64,000 nt of DNA, from NCBI GenBank assembly GCA_900472925.1, contig UCJU01000007.1:366810-430809 (forward strand), written 5' to 3'. Source of the DNA: Hyphomicrobiales bacterium (lineage in GTDB: Bacteria; Pseudomonadota; Alphaproteobacteria; Rhizobiales; Rhizobiaceae). This document shows positions 33,349 through 44,218 of this stretch, in pieces. The translations under genes were made by a program, and so were the position numbers. The number at the start of each line of letters is the position of its first letter. Positions within the stretch are counted from its first letter, which is position 1. The notes below the pieces were generated by a model that did no database searches, was not told the DNA's origin, and saw only the letters and a list, made by a program, of their open reading frames with translations.

Positions 33349-36300
33349 CTAACGTGCGGTGGCGGCGACGCGCTGCAGCGCAGCGGGCGTGTCACTCCAC
33401 GCCGGCTTGTCCGGCGCAAAGCGTGCGCGCAGGTATTTGGTAAGATCGTTCAGCTGCGTCTCGTCCAGCGTATCGCGGAATGGCGGCATCGACATGATCT
33501 CGGGTGCCTCGCGGCCTGCCGTCTCCGCCAGAATCGCTGGCGCCTCGACGCCGCCAAGGATTGCCTGAAGGAGATTGTTCGGCGTATCGGCATGCAGGTT
33601 GCTGTTCAGCGCCAGCGACGAAAGCACCGTGTTGCCAGTGTGGCACGCGGCGCAGGCGCCGTTGAAGATGCGCTCGCCCTTCGGCGAAAGCAGCGCGGCA
33701 TTCTGTCTGGCGGTTTCGCTTGCCGCGACGGCGGTCTGGCTTTGGATCGCGGCCTTTGAGGCATCGCCGTCCTCGTTCAGGCTGGCAAGATAGTTTGCCA
33801 TGGCGCGGATATCCTGATCCGGAAGGGGCTGCATCACCTCCACCACATGGGCCATCGGGCCTGAGGCGCTGCCGTGGTCGCGTGAATGGCCGGTGCGCAG
33901 GTAGTCGTAAAAGGCATCCTCCGTCCAGCCGACGGGGCTCTTGGCCATGGTGTTGAGCGCAGGCGCTTCCCAGCCATCGGCAAAGCCGCCGGAAAGGTGG
34001 GCGCTGCCGCTCTTTTCCGCACCAAGCGCATTGCGCTCGGTATGGCAGGCGGAACAGTGGCCGAGCGTTTCCACGAGGTAGGCGCCGCGGTTCCAGGTCG
34101 CGTCGCGTGTCCTGTCGTAGGTAACAGGTGCCGATTTCAGGAACAGCGCATTCCATCCCGCCATCATCATCCGGATGCTGTAGGGGAATTTCAGCTTTGT
34201 CTCGGGTGCCTTCTCGGAGACCGCGTCTCGCGTCATCATGTAGGCGTAGAGCGCCTGGAGATCGGCATCCTCGGCCCCCGCAAAAGACGTGTAGGGGTGA
34301 GCGGGGTAGAGGTGATGGCCATCGCGGCTGATGCCCTCGCGCATCGCCCGCTCGAAGGCGGGGTAGGACCATGCGCCGATGCCGTTCTTCACGTCGGGGG
34401 TAATGTTGGTCGCGTAGACGATGCCGAAGGCCGTATCGAAACGCCGGCCACCCGCAAAGGGCGTTCCGTCATTGCCGACATGGCAGACATTGCAGGCGCC
34501 GGCAGCGGCCGCCAGACGGCCGCGCTCGATCGTGCCGGCGCTGTAGACATTGGTGTCAGGCCGCTCGATTGTCGCGATCGCTGGTCGCCATGGCGACGCC
34601 ATCGTCGCAAGACCTGAAATCGCAGCGACGGCACCGGCCGCGGTCAGTCCGATATTCCACCATTTCTTCTTTTTTGCCGGAGGTGCAGAGGGTGCTGCGG
34701 GCGTATCAGCCTTCAAACCGGCTAGCACGAGTTCCGGTGTCAGCGGTAGTTCGCGGAAGCGTATGCCCGTGGCGTCATAGACGGCATTGGCGATGGCAGA
34801 GGCGCTTGGGACGGAGGCGGATTCGCCGACACCGAGCGGTGGCTCGTCCTGGCGCGGCACCATAAGCACGTCGATATCGGGCAGTTCGGGGAAGGTGATC
34901 AGCGGATAGCCGCCCCATTCCTTGGAAGTGACGGCGGTCGAGGAGAATTCCACCCGTTCCTTCAGCACGCGACTGGTGGACTGGATGACATTGCCGTGAA
35001 TCTGGTGCCGCACGCCATCGGGATTGATCATCATCCCGGAATCCTGCGCGCAGGTGACTTTCGTTACCGCGATCTCGCCGGTCTTGGTGTTGACCGCAAC
35101 ATCGGCCACCCAGGCAGCCCAGGCGGCGGCCTTGCCGGGGAAGGGGCCGTGAATATAAACGGCATAGGCAAAGCCGCGACCATACAGCAGGTCGCCTTCG
35201 CCACCGAGGGAGCCCCATTTCGTGTGGGGCACCCAGTTCGCCCGTCCCGCCAGCGCATGGACCAGATCGACGGCGCGCGGATCGTGCAGGTAGCGCAGGC
35301 GATACTCGATCGGATCGACGCCGGCTGCAGCTGCCAACTCATCGATATAGCACTCATGCGCGAAGGTATTGGGCATAGCTGAGACGCCGCGAAACCACGA
35401 GGCACGTGCGATCGGCGGCATATCGTGCACGGTAACGCGCAGATTGCCGTAGGCATAGGGCGGTATCGCCGTGCGGTCGCCCATCTGGACCACATCCGAT
35501 ACCGGCGGCACCTTGCCCGTCAGGATCAGCGACAGGGTGGGCGCGAGATTGGACGGATAGCGCGTTTCGAAATCATAGGCCGATGGACCGCCTTCCAGAT
35601 CGAGACCACCGCGCACGTCCATGACCTGCGCGGCACCCTTCGGCTCCCAGGCGTGCTCCTGCTCGCGTGTCAACTGGACGCGGACAGGCGCCCGGACGGC
35701 CCGGGACAAAAGTGCTGCATCGGCAGTGACATCGTCGGCGCAATTGCGGCCATAGCAGCCCGCCGCCTCCAGGCGTTCCACGAGGATCCTGTCTTCCGGC
35801 ATATCCAGCAGCAGCGCCAGATCGCGCCGCATCAAAAAGGGGTTTTGTGTTCCGGACCAGACGGTGAGCCCGTTGTCGCCATAGTCGGCCACTGCGCATG
35901 ACGGACCGATCGAGCCATGCATCTGGTAGGGCCAGACATAGGTGCGGTCCATGGGCTGCGCGCTGCCGTCCAGCGCCATATCGACGTTGCCCTGATCGAT
36001 CAGCTTGCGCGGGGTTGCGGGGTTGGCGCGCAGTGCTTGCTCCGGTGCATTGAGGTCCGGGCGCGCAGGCGCAGGCCGCCAGACGACATCAAGCGTCTTT
36101 GCAGCCTCCATGGCGATTTCCTCGCGCGTTGCGACGACGCCGACGAAATCACCGATGGCAACGATACCGACGACGCCGTCTATGTGGGCGATCGAGCTTT
36201 CATCGATGGAGATCAGACTGTTGCCGACATGCTCGCCGTGATCGAAACCGGCATAAAGCGGCCGGATGACGCGGCCATGCAGCATGCCGGGCACGCGCAC

Positions 36301-36897
36301 GTCGTGCACATAGGTCCACTCACCGGTTGCCTTTGCCGGTATGTCCACCCGTGGCAGCGAGGCGCCGACGATCCGGTAGGCCGACGCAGGCTTCAGCGCG
36401 GCCGTCGCATCGATCGACAGCCGCACATGCTCGCCGGCCACGAGTTCTGCGAAGGTGAGGCTCCAGTTCTCTCCGCCGTCGGCGCGGATGATGCCGTCAT
36501 GCAGCACGAGGTTCTCGACGGGCGTGTCTTTAAGAGTGGCGGCCTTTGCCAGCAGATGGTGGCGCGCGGTCGCGGCGGCCTGCCGGAGTGGAATGGCGGT
36601 GATCTGGATCGTCTCGCTGGCAATCGTGGCGCCCTGGTTCGGCGCGGCCGACGTTGCGCCCAGCACCATGTCAACGTGTTCGAAAGGAACGTACAGTTCC
36701 TCGGCGACGATCTGCGCCAGCGACGTTCGGATGCCGGTGCCGAGATCGACGTGTCCATTGAAGGCCTTGACGCGGCCGTTCCTGTCGATGGCGATATAAA
36801 GTTCGGCTGCGTCTCCGAGCGACCTGTCCGAGACGACAAGCAGCGCGTCCGGTGCAGAGAAGTATGTGGCCTTTGGTGCTTCGCGGTGGGTGCTCAT
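33349..36897 (-). CDS. nicB: Nicotinate dehydrogenase large subunit (molybdopterin plus three-heme cytochrome c)
   Basis: 1182 residues, close to the roughly 1190 of NicB in Pseudomonas putida. Residues 1 to about 735 are a molybdopterin-binding dehydrogenase domain. A basic stretch KKKKWW and a hydrophobic segment at about 740-770 look like a membrane anchor. Three CxxCH heme motifs follow: CNVCH near 802, CSACH near 948 and CAACH near 1082. With NicA it hydroxylates nicotinate to 6-hydroxynicotinate, passing electrons to the cytochrome chain. The ATG at 36897 lies eight bases behind the nicA stop; the much longer upstream frame is the shadow of nicA. Isoquinoline oxidoreductases have a similar layout, but the nic setting decides. 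Confidence 0.92.
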   Translation of the reverse strand: MSTHREAPKATYFSAPDALLVVSDRSLGDAAELYIAIDRNGRVKAFNGHVDLGTGIRTSLAQIVAEELYVPFEHVDMVLGATSAAPNQGATIASETIQITAIPLRQAAATARHHLLAKAATLKDTPVENLVLHDGIIRADGGENWSLTFAELVAGEHVRLSIDATAALKPASAYRIVGASLPRVDIPAKATGEWTYVHDVRVPGMLHGRVIRPLYAGFDHGEHVGNSLISIDESSIAHIDGVVGIVAIGDFVGVVATREEIAMEAAKTLDVVWRPAPARPDLNAPEQALRANPATPRKLIDQGNVDMALDGSAQPMDRTYVWPYQMHGSIGPSCAVADYGDNGLTVWSGTQNPFLMRRDLALLLDMPEDRILVERLEAAGCYGRNCADDVTADAALLSRAVRAPVRVQLTREQEHAWEPKGAAQVMDVRGGLDLEGGPSAYDFETRYPSNLAPTLSLILTGKVPPVSDVVQMGDRTAIPPYAYGNLRVTVHDMPPIARASWFRGVSAMPNTFAHECYIDELAAAAGVDPIEYRLRYLHDPRAVDLVHALAGRANWVPHTKWGSLGGEGDLLYGRGFAYAVYIHGPFPGKAAAWAAWVADVAVNTKTGEIAVTKVTCAQDSGMMINPDGVRHQIHGNVIQSTSRVLKERVEFSSTAVTSKEWGGYPLITFPELPDIDVLMVPRQDEPPLGVGESASVPSASAIANAVYDATGIRFRELPLTPELVLAGLKADTPAAPSAPPAKKKKWWNIGLTAAGAVAAISGLATMASPWRPAIATIERPDTNVYSAGTIERGRLAAAAGACNVCHVGNDGTPFAGGRRFDTAFGIVYATNITPDVKNGIGAWSYPAFERAMREGISRDGHHLYPAHPYTSFAGAEDADLQALYAYMMTRDAVSEKAPETKLKFPYSIRMMMAGWNALFLKSAPVTYDRTRDATWNRGAYLVETLGHCSACHTERNALGAEKSGSAHLSGGFADGWEAPALNTMAKSPVGWTEDAFYDYLRTGHSRDHGSASGPMAHVVEVMQPLPDQDIRAMANYLASLNEDGDASKAAIQSQTAVAASETARQNAALLSPKGERIFNGACAACHTGNTVLSSLALNSNLHADTPNNLLQAILGGVEAPAILAETAGREAPEIMSMPPFRDTLDETQLNDLTKYLRARFAPDKPAWSDTPAALQRVAATAR

Positions 36898-36905
36898 GGC
36901 GAAAC

Positions 36906-37418
36906 CTAGATCCTGTCTTCCGTGACCGTGGCTGTTGACCGGTCGGTCATGGCATAGGTAACGGCGCGGCGTGCGGCGGCAAGGATTTCCATATGCGTGC
37001 CGCAGCGGCAGAGATGATGTCGGAGCGCCTCGCGAATATCGTCCTCCTCGGGCTCCATCTTCGCTTCCAGCAGGGCGACGATGGCAATGATCATGCCGTT
37101 GAGGCAGTATCCGCACTGCGCGGCAGCCTCCTCGATGAAGGCGCGCTGGACCGCATGCAGATGGCCCGGCTTGGCCAACCCCTCCAGCGTTGTCACCCGT
37201 CTGTTGCCAATGGCCTTGAGCGGCACGGTGCACGAGCGCACGGCGCGGCCGTCAACGAGAACTGCGCAGGCGCCGCATTCTCCCAGCCCGCAGCCATATT
37301 TGGGGCCGTTGAGGCAGAGATCGTTTCTGAGGATATAGAGAAGCGGAGTTGCGCCGCCGGCCTCGATGGTGCTGACGGTACCATTGACGTTCAGGCTGAA
37401 CGAACAGGCCGCTTTCAA
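36906..37418 (-). CDS. nicA: Nicotinate dehydrogenase small [2Fe-2S] subunit
   Basis: Iron-sulfur subunit of about 170 residues. The plant-type cluster motif is CGLGECGACAVL with its last Cys further on, and the second cluster uses CGYC and CRCG, as in all xanthine-oxidase-family small subunits. It carries electrons from the molybdenum centre of NicB. The start is unclear because no ATG lies at the family position: TTG at 37418, with GGAG upstream, gives a normal N-terminus, and a GTG at 37427 is also possible. The gene diverges from nicC across a 354-base promoter region. Confidence 0.88.
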   Translation of the reverse strand: MKAACSFSLNVNGTVSTIEAGGATPLLYILRNDLCLNGPKYGCGLGECGACAVLVDGRAVRSCTVPLKAIGNRRVTTLEGLAKPGHLHAVQRAFIEEAAAQCGYCLNGMIIAIVALLEAKMEPEEDDIREALRHHLCRCGTHMEILAAARRAVTYAMTDRSTATVTEDRI

Positions 37419-37560
37419 AAGCCCCACTCCGCAGCGCGGGCGGAAACCAGTCCGTCGACACTCATGCACACCATTATGGTGCAGACCGCAAACTGATGTC
37501 TGCAAACCATAATGACGCGATTGCAAATCACGTCACGCATTAGCTGTTCCCTAGCTCATT

Positions 37561-37582
37561 TATAAAGCGTATTCACTTTATA
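37561..37582. promoter_or_regulatory. Putative NicR-like operator 1 (nicA side)
   Basis: Inverted repeat TATAAAG-N8-CTTTATA with centre CGTATTCA, about 143 bases upstream of the chosen nicA start. It shares AGCGTAT-N-C-N-CT with the site at 37691. In Pseudomonas putida the nic promoters are controlled by the repressors NicR and NicS; these two related palindromes are good candidates for the local MarR protein. Confidence 0.6.
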
Positions 37583-37690
37583 TGACCGTTTCTCCATGTG
37601 CATGCATGTGCCGGTAACAATGACGATAATCATATTTTACGGAAAAGCCAGCGGGAATTTTTAAAAAAAGCGCACGCTCCGTACTTGATA

Positions 37691-39706
<2,016 letters not shown>

Positions 39707-39777
39707 CGATTTTGGCGGAGCCTTTCGCTTCGCCACTTGCCTGACTTTTGCCTTCCATGCAGCTGAGGTTTTGATCC

Positions 39778-40530
39778 GTGCAAACATATTACCGTATCGG
39801 CCAGATCGTCCCGAGTTCCAACACCACGATGGAAACCGAAATTCCGGCCATGCTGACCGCTCGCCAGTCCATCCGGCCCGAGCGCTTCACCTTTCACTCC
39901 AGCCGCATGCGGATGAAAAAGGTCGTTAAGGAAGAGCTGGCAGCCATGGATGCCGAATCCGATCGCTGTGCGGTCGAGCTCTCCGATGCGCGTGTCGATG
40001 TGCTGGGTTACGCATGCCTCGTCGCCATCATGGCGATGGGTCTGGGCTACCACCGCCAGTCGGAACAGCGGTTGACGGGCCGCACGCAGGAAAACGGCAC
40101 GAACATTCCCGTCGTCACCAGCGCCGGTGCCCTGATCGAAGGCCTGAAGGTGATGAAAGCGAAGAAGATCGCCGTCGTCGCCCCCTACATGAAGCCGCTG
40201 ACCGAACTGGTTGTCGACTACATCAGGGAAGAAGGCTTCGAGGTGAAGGACTGGTGCGCGCTGGAAATTCCCGACAATCTCGACGTCGCCCGGCACGATC
40301 CGGAAAATCTGCCAGCCATCGTCCAGACGCTCGATCTCACCGATGTTGATGTCATCGTCCTCTCGGCCTGTGTCCAGATGCCGTCGCTGCCTGTTATCGC
40401 AAAGGTCGAGGCCTTAACCGGCAAGCCGGTGCTGACGGCAGCGGTTGCCACCACCTACTGCATGCTGAAATCGCTTGGCCTGGAAGCTGTGGTGCCGGGT
40501 GCGGGCGCGCTGCTATCCGGCGCTTATTAA
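39778..40530 (+). CDS. nicE: Maleate isomerase
   Basis: 250-residue member of the Asp/Glu racemase superfamily that turns maleate into fumarate without a cofactor. The two catalytic cysteines are Cys80 in GYACLVA and Cys198 in LSACVQMPSL, at nearly the same spacing as in known maleate isomerases. The start is GTG at 39778, with GAGG nine bases upstream; the nearby ATG at 39757 hits a stop after five codons. The N-terminal VPSSNTTMETE pattern is typical of the family. Last step of the pathway, feeding the TCA cycle. Confidence 0.93.
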   Translation: MQTYYRIGQIVPSSNTTMETEIPAMLTARQSIRPERFTFHSSRMRMKKVVKEELAAMDAESDRCAVELSDARVDVLGYACLVAIMAMGLGYHRQSEQRLTGRTQENGTNIPVVTSAGALIEGLKVMKAKKIAVVAPYMKPLTELVVDYIREEGFEVKDWCALEIPDNLDVARHDPENLPAIVQTLDLTDVDVIVLSACVQMPSLPVIAKVEALTGKPVLTAAVATTYCMLKSLGLEAVVPGAGALLSGAY

Positions 40531-40540
40531 GGAGAGGACG

Positions 40541-41182
40541 ATGCAAACTGCCGAAGCCAATTATCAGGGTGTCTGGGGCAACCGCATCGGCTTCGGCCAG
40601 CGACCGGCGCTCCTTGTCATCGATTTTCTCAAGGCCTACACGATCGAAGGCGCGCCGCTCTTTGCCCCGGGCGTGGTCGAAGCGGTGGCACAAACGCCGG
40701 AGCTGATTGCCTCGGCGCGCGCCGCCGGCATTCCCGTCATCCACACTCGCATCCTCTATCTGGCCGAAAATTGCGCCGATGGCGGCATGTGGGTGAAGAA
40801 GTCGCCTGTCATGAAGGCGATGGTCGAGGGCAACGTCCTTGCCGAATTCTGCGACGGCGTCGAGCCGGTCGCGGGTGAACTGGTCATCGTCAAGCAGTAT
40901 GCCAGCGCCTTCTTCGGCACCAGCCTTGCCTCCCACCTGCATGCGCAGGGCATCGATACCGTCATCATCGCAGGTTGCTCGACCAGTGGCTGCATCCGCG
41001 CCAGCGCTGTCGATGCCGTCCAACACGGATTCCGCCCGATCGTCGTTCGCGAATGCGTCGGCGATCGTCATCCCGAGCCGCACAATGCCAACCTCTTCGA
41101 CATCGACAGCAAGTACGGCGATGTCGTCTCGAGGGAGGAGGCGATTGCCGAAATCGCAAAGATCAAGTCCGACTGTCCTTAA
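40541..41182 (+). CDS. nicF: Maleamate amidohydrolase
   Basis: 213-residue cysteine hydrolase of the isochorismatase family that converts maleamate to maleate and ammonia. The triad Asp28 (VIDFLKAY), Lys118 (VIVKQYASAF) and Cys151 (TSGCIRASA) is complete. GGAGAGG stands directly before the ATG, ten bases after nicE. It provides the substrate for NicE. Confidence 0.93.
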   Translation: MQTAEANYQGVWGNRIGFGQRPALLVIDFLKAYTIEGAPLFAPGVVEAVAQTPELIASARAAGIPVIHTRILYLAENCADGGMWVKKSPVMKAMVEGNVLAEFCDGVEPVAGELVIVKQYASAFFGTSLASHLHAQGIDTVIIAGCSTSGCIRASAVDAVQHGFRPIVVRECVGDRHPEPHNANLFDIDSKYGDVVSREEAIAEIAKIKSDCP

Positions 41183-41224
41183 CCCTCCGCACATCTGAGC
41201 CTTCAAGCAACAAGGGGAACGAGC

Positions 41225-42256
41225 ATGGATCAATTCAGCTTTACGGAAATCTGCCTGCATCAGTTGAAGATGTCGGGCGTCCACGAGGGCGAGAAACTCA
41301 TCGTCCTGACGCAGGGCAACGAGCGCCTGGACTACGCCGATGCCTTCATGGCGGCGGGCATGCGCCTTGGCGCCAAGATGTATCACATGCGCCTGCCGCC
41401 CGTGCCACCAGCCGGTGCCTGGGCCGTCGGCCAGACCGGCCTTGCTTCCATGCCTGATGCGGTCGAGGCTCTGAAGGCCGCCGACATGCTGATCGACTGC
41501 ATCTTCCTGCTTTTCAGCCCGGAGCAGATGGCGATCCAGGCGGCGGGCACCCGCATCCTCACCGCCGTCGAGCCGCCGGAAGTGCTTGCCCGCATGCTGC
41601 CGACCAAGGAACTGCGCGAGCGCGTCGAGTTTGCTGGCCACCTGCTTTCCAAGGCCAAGGTCATGCGTATTACCTCGCCGCACGGAACCGACGTGACCTA
41701 CAAGCTCAACACCTATCCGGCCATCACCGAATATGCCTGCACCGACGAGCCAGGTCGCTGGGATCACTGGCCATCGGGCTTCGTGTTCACTGGTGGTGAC
41801 GACGACGGCGTCGACGGCACGATCGTCGTGGCACCGGGGGACATCCTGCTGCCACAGAACATCTATGTCCGCGACCCGATCACCTACACGATCGAAAACG
41901 GCTGGATCACCGATATCCGCGGCGGCCTCGATGCCGATCTGGTCAAATCCTACATGGACGGCTTCAACGATCCACGAGGCATGGGCATGAGCCATGTGGG
42001 CTGGGGTCTCAACCAGAACGCCAAGTGGCACCGCATGGTGCCGGGAGAATTCCCGGGCGGTATGGGCATGGAAGCGCGTTCCTTCTACGGCAACGTCATG
42101 TTCTCCACCGGCCCGAACAACGAACTCGGCGGCCCGAACGACACCGCATGCCACCTGGACATCCCGATGCGCGGTTGCTCGCTGTTCCTAGACGACGAGC
42201 CCATGGTTCTCAACGGCGACATCGCCGTCAAGGAAATGCAGTATATCCGCACGTAG
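41225..42256 (+). CDS. nicX: 2,5-dihydroxypyridine 5,6-dioxygenase
   Basis: 343-residue non-heme Fe(II) dioxygenase that opens the ring of 2,5-dihydroxypyridine to N-formylmaleamate. Likely iron ligands are His257 (GMSHVGWG) and the pair His310 and Asp312 (ACHLDIPM), which from memory correspond to His265, His318 and Asp320 of the Pseudomonas enzyme with a constant shift of eight. The start has GGGGAACGAGC upstream. It follows nicF by 42 bases and is followed by a hairpin and nicR. Confidence 0.93.
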   Translation: MDQFSFTEICLHQLKMSGVHEGEKLIVLTQGNERLDYADAFMAAGMRLGAKMYHMRLPPVPPAGAWAVGQTGLASMPDAVEALKAADMLIDCIFLLFSPEQMAIQAAGTRILTAVEPPEVLARMLPTKELRERVEFAGHLLSKAKVMRITSPHGTDVTYKLNTYPAITEYACTDEPGRWDHWPSGFVFTGGDDDGVDGTIVVAPGDILLPQNIYVRDPITYTIENGWITDIRGGLDADLVKSYMDGFNDPRGMGMSHVGWGLNQNAKWHRMVPGEFPGGMGMEARSFYGNVMFSTGPNNELGGPNDTACHLDIPMRGCSLFLDDEPMVLNGDIAVKEMQYIRT

Positions 42257-42263
42257 TAGCACG

Positions 42264-42295
42264 ATGGCCCGCCTTCTTCACAGAAGACGGGCCAT
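42264..42295. terminator. Hairpin between nicX and nicR
   Basis: ATGGCCCG and CTTCT pair with AGAAG and CGGGCCAT around a four-base loop, a 13-base stem with one mismatch, just behind the nicX stop. No T-run follows. It may act as a partial terminator or as an mRNA-stability element that keeps nicR expression below that of the pathway genes. Confidence 0.65.
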
Positions 42296-42386
42296 GTCTG
42301 GCATATGGTCGAGCAGTCGCGTTTCGGGATGTTCGGCTTGGGACGGATCGTATAAGACTGCCGCCAAACAGAGGTCCGCCATTGAA

Positions 42387-42869
42387 ATGAGCAAGAAGAG
42401 AAGTGATAACGCGGACAATGCAGCCGCGTCGTGCGTCGAGTACAAGGTGACCGAACAGGTCGGGCATCTCCTGCGCAAGGCCTATCAACGGCATCTCTCA
42501 ATCTTCCAGGAAGGCACGATCGATCCCGATCTCACCTCTGTGCAATTCGTCACACTCTGCGCGCTTCACGATCTCGGGCCCAGCTCGCAGGTGGAACTCG
42601 TCAAGGCGACCTCCGTCGACCAGGCAACGATCCGCGGCATCGTCGATCGGCTGAAGGCGAGAGGGCTGATCGACCTCTCGAAGGACGAGGCGGACGGCCG
42701 GAAAGTTATCATCGGCATCCTTCCCAAGGGGGAAGCGCTGCTGAAGGCAATGTACCCCCAGGCACGCCAAATCAGCGAAAAGACTGTGGCACGCCTTAAT
42801 CCTGCAGAGCAGGTGGCATTGCTCTTCCTGCTGCGCAAGATCGCGGAAGACGAGACACCGGAAGAGTAG
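42387..42869 (+). CDS. nicR: MarR-family repressor of the nic cluster
   Basis: 160-residue winged-helix regulator. The ATG at 42387 starts MSKKRSDNADNAA; the upstream open frame covers the hairpin and looks non-coding. HTH: SVDQATIRGIVDRLKARGLI. In Pseudomonas putida, NicR is a MarR repressor released by 6-hydroxynicotinate and is encoded next to nicX, as here. Its likely targets are the palindromes at 37561 and 37691. A close paralogue is encoded at 23107-23589. Confidence 0.9.
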   Translation: MSKKRSDNADNAAASCVEYKVTEQVGHLLRKAYQRHLSIFQEGTIDPDLTSVQFVTLCALHDLGPSSQVELVKATSVDQATIRGIVDRLKARGLIDLSKDEADGRKVIIGILPKGEALLKAMYPQARQISEKTVARLNPAEQVALLFLLRKIAEDETPEE

Positions 42870-42960
42870 TCGCGGCAACCTCTTTGAGGCTTCAAGCTGG
42901 CGCTCTAAAAGAGATTGAATCCGTGCATCACGAAGACGAACCCGTTTATGGGGACGCGGC

Positions 42961-44076
42961 CTAGAACCGGATGCCGGGAACCGCGAGCGGATTATCCATC
43001 ACCGCTTGCCGGTCCGGCTTATCTATACGTAATGCGCCGGTAAAAGCGCCAAACAGGTCTCTGACGAAGGCTTCAGGTAAGCCATCCGTGATGAGAACCA
43101 TGCGTGTGCGACGGTCGGACGGGTCAGGCCATGCGGCAAGTCGTTGCGGTGGGTGGAAAATGGATTGGACGCCGTGCAGCACCAGAGGCCGCTCCGGGTT
43201 GTCGGAAAGCTGGACGATGGCCTTCATGCGCAACAGCTTGTCGCCATGTGCCGAGCGCAAAAGATCGACAAACATCTCGATGGCCATCGGGTCTATTGGC
43301 TGCTCATGCACAATCGAAAACGAGCGGATCGCGGCATTGTGCCTGTTTACATCATGGTGATGCCCGTGGTCATCGTGATGATGCCCGTGGTCATGATGAT
43401 CGTGATCGGCTTCTTCGCCTAGCCAGCGGCTGACATCGCCAATCTTGTTTGCCGCATCGTAAAGACCATTCTCCAGAAGCGCCACCGCCTGCCAACCATC
43501 GCGATCACCATCTTCGATGGTCGCACGCGGGTTGATTGTCGCCAGTCTTTCTTTCAAGGCTGCAATCTGCGCCTGAGAACCAAGCGTCTGCTTGGTCAGC
43601 ACCAGACGGTCCGCGACAGCCACCTGCTTGACCGCTTCCTTGTGGTGGTCGAGCGTGGACATTCCATTCACGGCATCCACCACCGTCACCATGCCGTTCA
43701 GCGAGAAATTCTGGGCGATGACAGGATTGCCGATGATCGACTGCATGACAGGGGCAGGGTCGGCAAGGCCGGTGGTCTCGATCACCACGCGGTTGACGGT
43801 CTTGAGCTTGCCCGTCTGAATACCGTCCATCAGTTCGGCCAGCGTATCCACCAATTCGCCGCGCACCGTGCAGCAGAGGCACCCTTCGGCAAGCTCGATG
43901 ATACCATCGCCGGATCTCTCCACCAGCAGATGGTCGATGCTGACATCGCCGAATTCATTGATGATGATGGCCGCATCCTGCATGGCAGGGTCTTTGAGAA
44001 GCTGGTTGAGGAGGGTTGATTTTCCAGCGCCGAGAAACCCTGTGATGATGGAAACCGGTGTACGATCCTGTGCCAT
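42961..44076 (-). CDS. COG0523 (CobW/ZNG1-type) metal GTPase
   Basis: 371-residue P-loop GTPase that helps insert a metal, often zinc, into client proteins. Residues 13-20 are the P-loop (GFLGAGKS) and residues 66-69 the metal-binding CLCC. A histidine-rich stretch of about 25 residues lies near 224-247 and may hold several metal ions. The last third is the CobW C-terminal domain. There are no cobalamin genes nearby, so a zinc or other metal role is more likely than cobaltochelatase. A possible Zur-like site lies just upstream. Confidence 0.9.
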   Translation of the reverse strand: MAQDRTPVSIITGFLGAGKSTLLNQLLKDPAMQDAAIIINEFGDVSIDHLLVERSGDGIIELAEGCLCCTVRGELVDTLAELMDGIQTGKLKTVNRVVIETTGLADPAPVMQSIIGNPVIAQNFSLNGMVTVVDAVNGMSTLDHHKEAVKQVAVADRLVLTKQTLGSQAQIAALKERLATINPRATIEDGDRDGWQAVALLENGLYDAANKIGDVSRWLGEEADHDHHDHGHHHDDHGHHHDVNRHNAAIRSFSIVHEQPIDPMAIEMFVDLLRSAHGDKLLRMKAIVQLSDNPERPLVLHGVQSIFHPPQRLAAWPDPSDRRTRMVLITDGLPEAFVRDLFGAFTGALRIDKPDRQAVMDNPLAVPGIRF

Positions 44077-44086
44077 GAGGTGATCC

Positions 44087-44104
44087 GTTGCGTTAGAACA
44101 TTAC
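44087..44104 (-). promoter_or_regulatory. Possible Zur-like site before the COG0523 GTPase
   Basis: On the minus strand the left arm reads GTAATGTTCTAAC, near the Zur half site GTAATGTTATAAC known in alphaproteobacteria; the right arm is poor. It lies 11 bases before the start codon. The match is only partial. Confidence 0.3.
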
Positions 44105-44161
44105 ATGTTTTGTCGAGGTGTTATAGCAACAAAATCGAGCAGCGACAGCATGCAGGCATGG

Positions 44162-44192
44162 AAAAAAACGGCTCGTTACAGAAAATGAGCCG
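44162..44192 (-). terminator. Rho-independent terminator of the D,D-carboxypeptidase gene
   Basis: On the minus strand CGGCTC, twelve bases, GAGCCG, followed by seven T residues. This is a textbook intrinsic terminator 27 bases behind the stop of the gene at 44219. Confidence 0.88.
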
Positions 44193-44218
44193 CCACTTTG
44201 AACGTGACTTTGCGGCGA

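Noticed and set aside
42961..44076. Cobalamin biosynthesis gene cobW
   Set aside because: No other cobalamin genes are nearby, and the His-rich loop and CLCC favour a general metal chaperone of the COG0523 family.
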